From: Bacteroidota bacterium
GTDB lineage: Bacteria > Bacteroidota > Bacteroidia > Bacteroidales > Prolixibacteraceae
NCBI GenBank assembly: GCA_030691295.1
Contig: JAUYEQ010000634.1
Span: 1 to 5,608, forward strand
DNA length: 5,608 nt
Reading direction: 5' to 3'
This document shows, in pieces, positions 5,469 through 5,608 of the stretch (its first letter is position 1; each line of letters starts with the position of its first letter). A model generated the notes under the pieces. That model did no database searches and was not told where the DNA came from. It saw only the letters and a list, made by a program, of their open reading frames with translations. The translations under genes and the position numbers were made by a program.

Positions 5469-5608
5469 ATGCCTCTACTCATAGTCGGAATCGGAATCCT
5501 GATTCTTCTCGTCCTCATCAGCAAATTCAAGATTAACGCCTTTCTGGCGCTGCTCATCACTTCCTTTGCAGTTGGCTTATTAAGCAGCATGAATCCAATG
5601 GATATTCT
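5469..5608 (+). CDS. GntP-family gluconate/aldonate:H+ symporter, 3' partial
   Basis: The ATG at 5469 opens a frame that runs off the window edge; 46 residues are visible. They start MPLLIVGIGILILLVL, then SKFKINAFLALLI and FAVGLLSSM, which matches the N-terminus of GntP-family permeases: one membrane helix at about 2-17, a short basic turn (SKFKIN), and a second helix at about 22-40. The family imports gluconate and related sugar acids with protons across the inner membrane. The start is supported by the family's usual N-terminus and by a promoter-like element 25 bp upstream. The substrate cannot be told from this fragment. It runs divergently from the GH-A hydrolase gene and probably begins a separate transcription unit. 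Confidence 0.8.
   Translation, partial: MPLLIVGIGILILLVLISKFKINAFLALLITSFAVGLLSSMNPMDI

Noticed and set aside
1..5608. CRISPR array, tRNA, rRNA or insertion sequence
   Set aside because: No regularly spaced repeats, cloverleaf-like segments, rRNA motifs, transposase frames or terminal inverted repeats were seen.

Overview
The window looks like a carbohydrate-degradation locus from a member of the Bacteroidota. Three things point there: two proteins end in type IX secretion (T9SS, Por) C-terminal sorting domains with the FPNPT signature; upstream regions carry TAnnTTTG-like -7 boxes rather than E. coli-type promoters; and no convincing Shine-Dalgarno sequences precede the starts. The mix of GH16, GH29 and clan GH-A hydrolases suits a free-living (marine, sediment or plant-litter) polysaccharide degrader. 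The genus cannot be named from this sequence alone.

Layout: (1) 1-888, + strand, the 3' part of a gene whose visible N-terminus is the end of a glycerophosphodiester phosphodiesterase (GDPD) domain, joined through a short linker to a complete GH16 beta-glucanase domain. (2) 972-2696, + strand, a complete secreted GH16 enzyme: signal peptide, GH16, InlB-like beta-repeat, CBM4/9-like module, T9SS sorting domain. It has its own plausible promoter at 920-949. (3) 2693-3433, + strand, the C-terminal half of a GH29 alpha-L-fucosidase. It starts abruptly on the stop codon of the GH16 gene and lacks the first half of the catalytic domain, so it is a 5'-truncated remnant or an assembly junction. (4) 3439-5193, - strand, a complete secreted clan GH-A hydrolase with a T9SS domain, converging on the fucosidase remnant with 5 bp between stop codons. 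(5) 5194-5468, a 275-bp divergent intergenic region with promoter-like elements for both sides, a 26-bp imperfect palindrome and short repeats. (6) 5469-5608, + strand, the start of a GntP-family gluconate/aldonate permease, cut by the window edge.

How the parts may work together (inference): the two GH16 enzymes would cut beta-1,3 or mixed-linkage glucan (laminarin-like) in or outside the cell envelope. The GDPD part of the first could remove glycerophosphoryl groups from a decorated glycan. The GH-A enzyme adds another secreted endo- or exo-activity. The permease opens what is probably a separate sugar-acid uptake unit. The three points most worth a second look are the GDPD-GH16 fusion, the sharp GH16/GH29 junction, and an 11-A tract in the second GH16 gene where a one-base slip in either direction would give an almost immediate stop.
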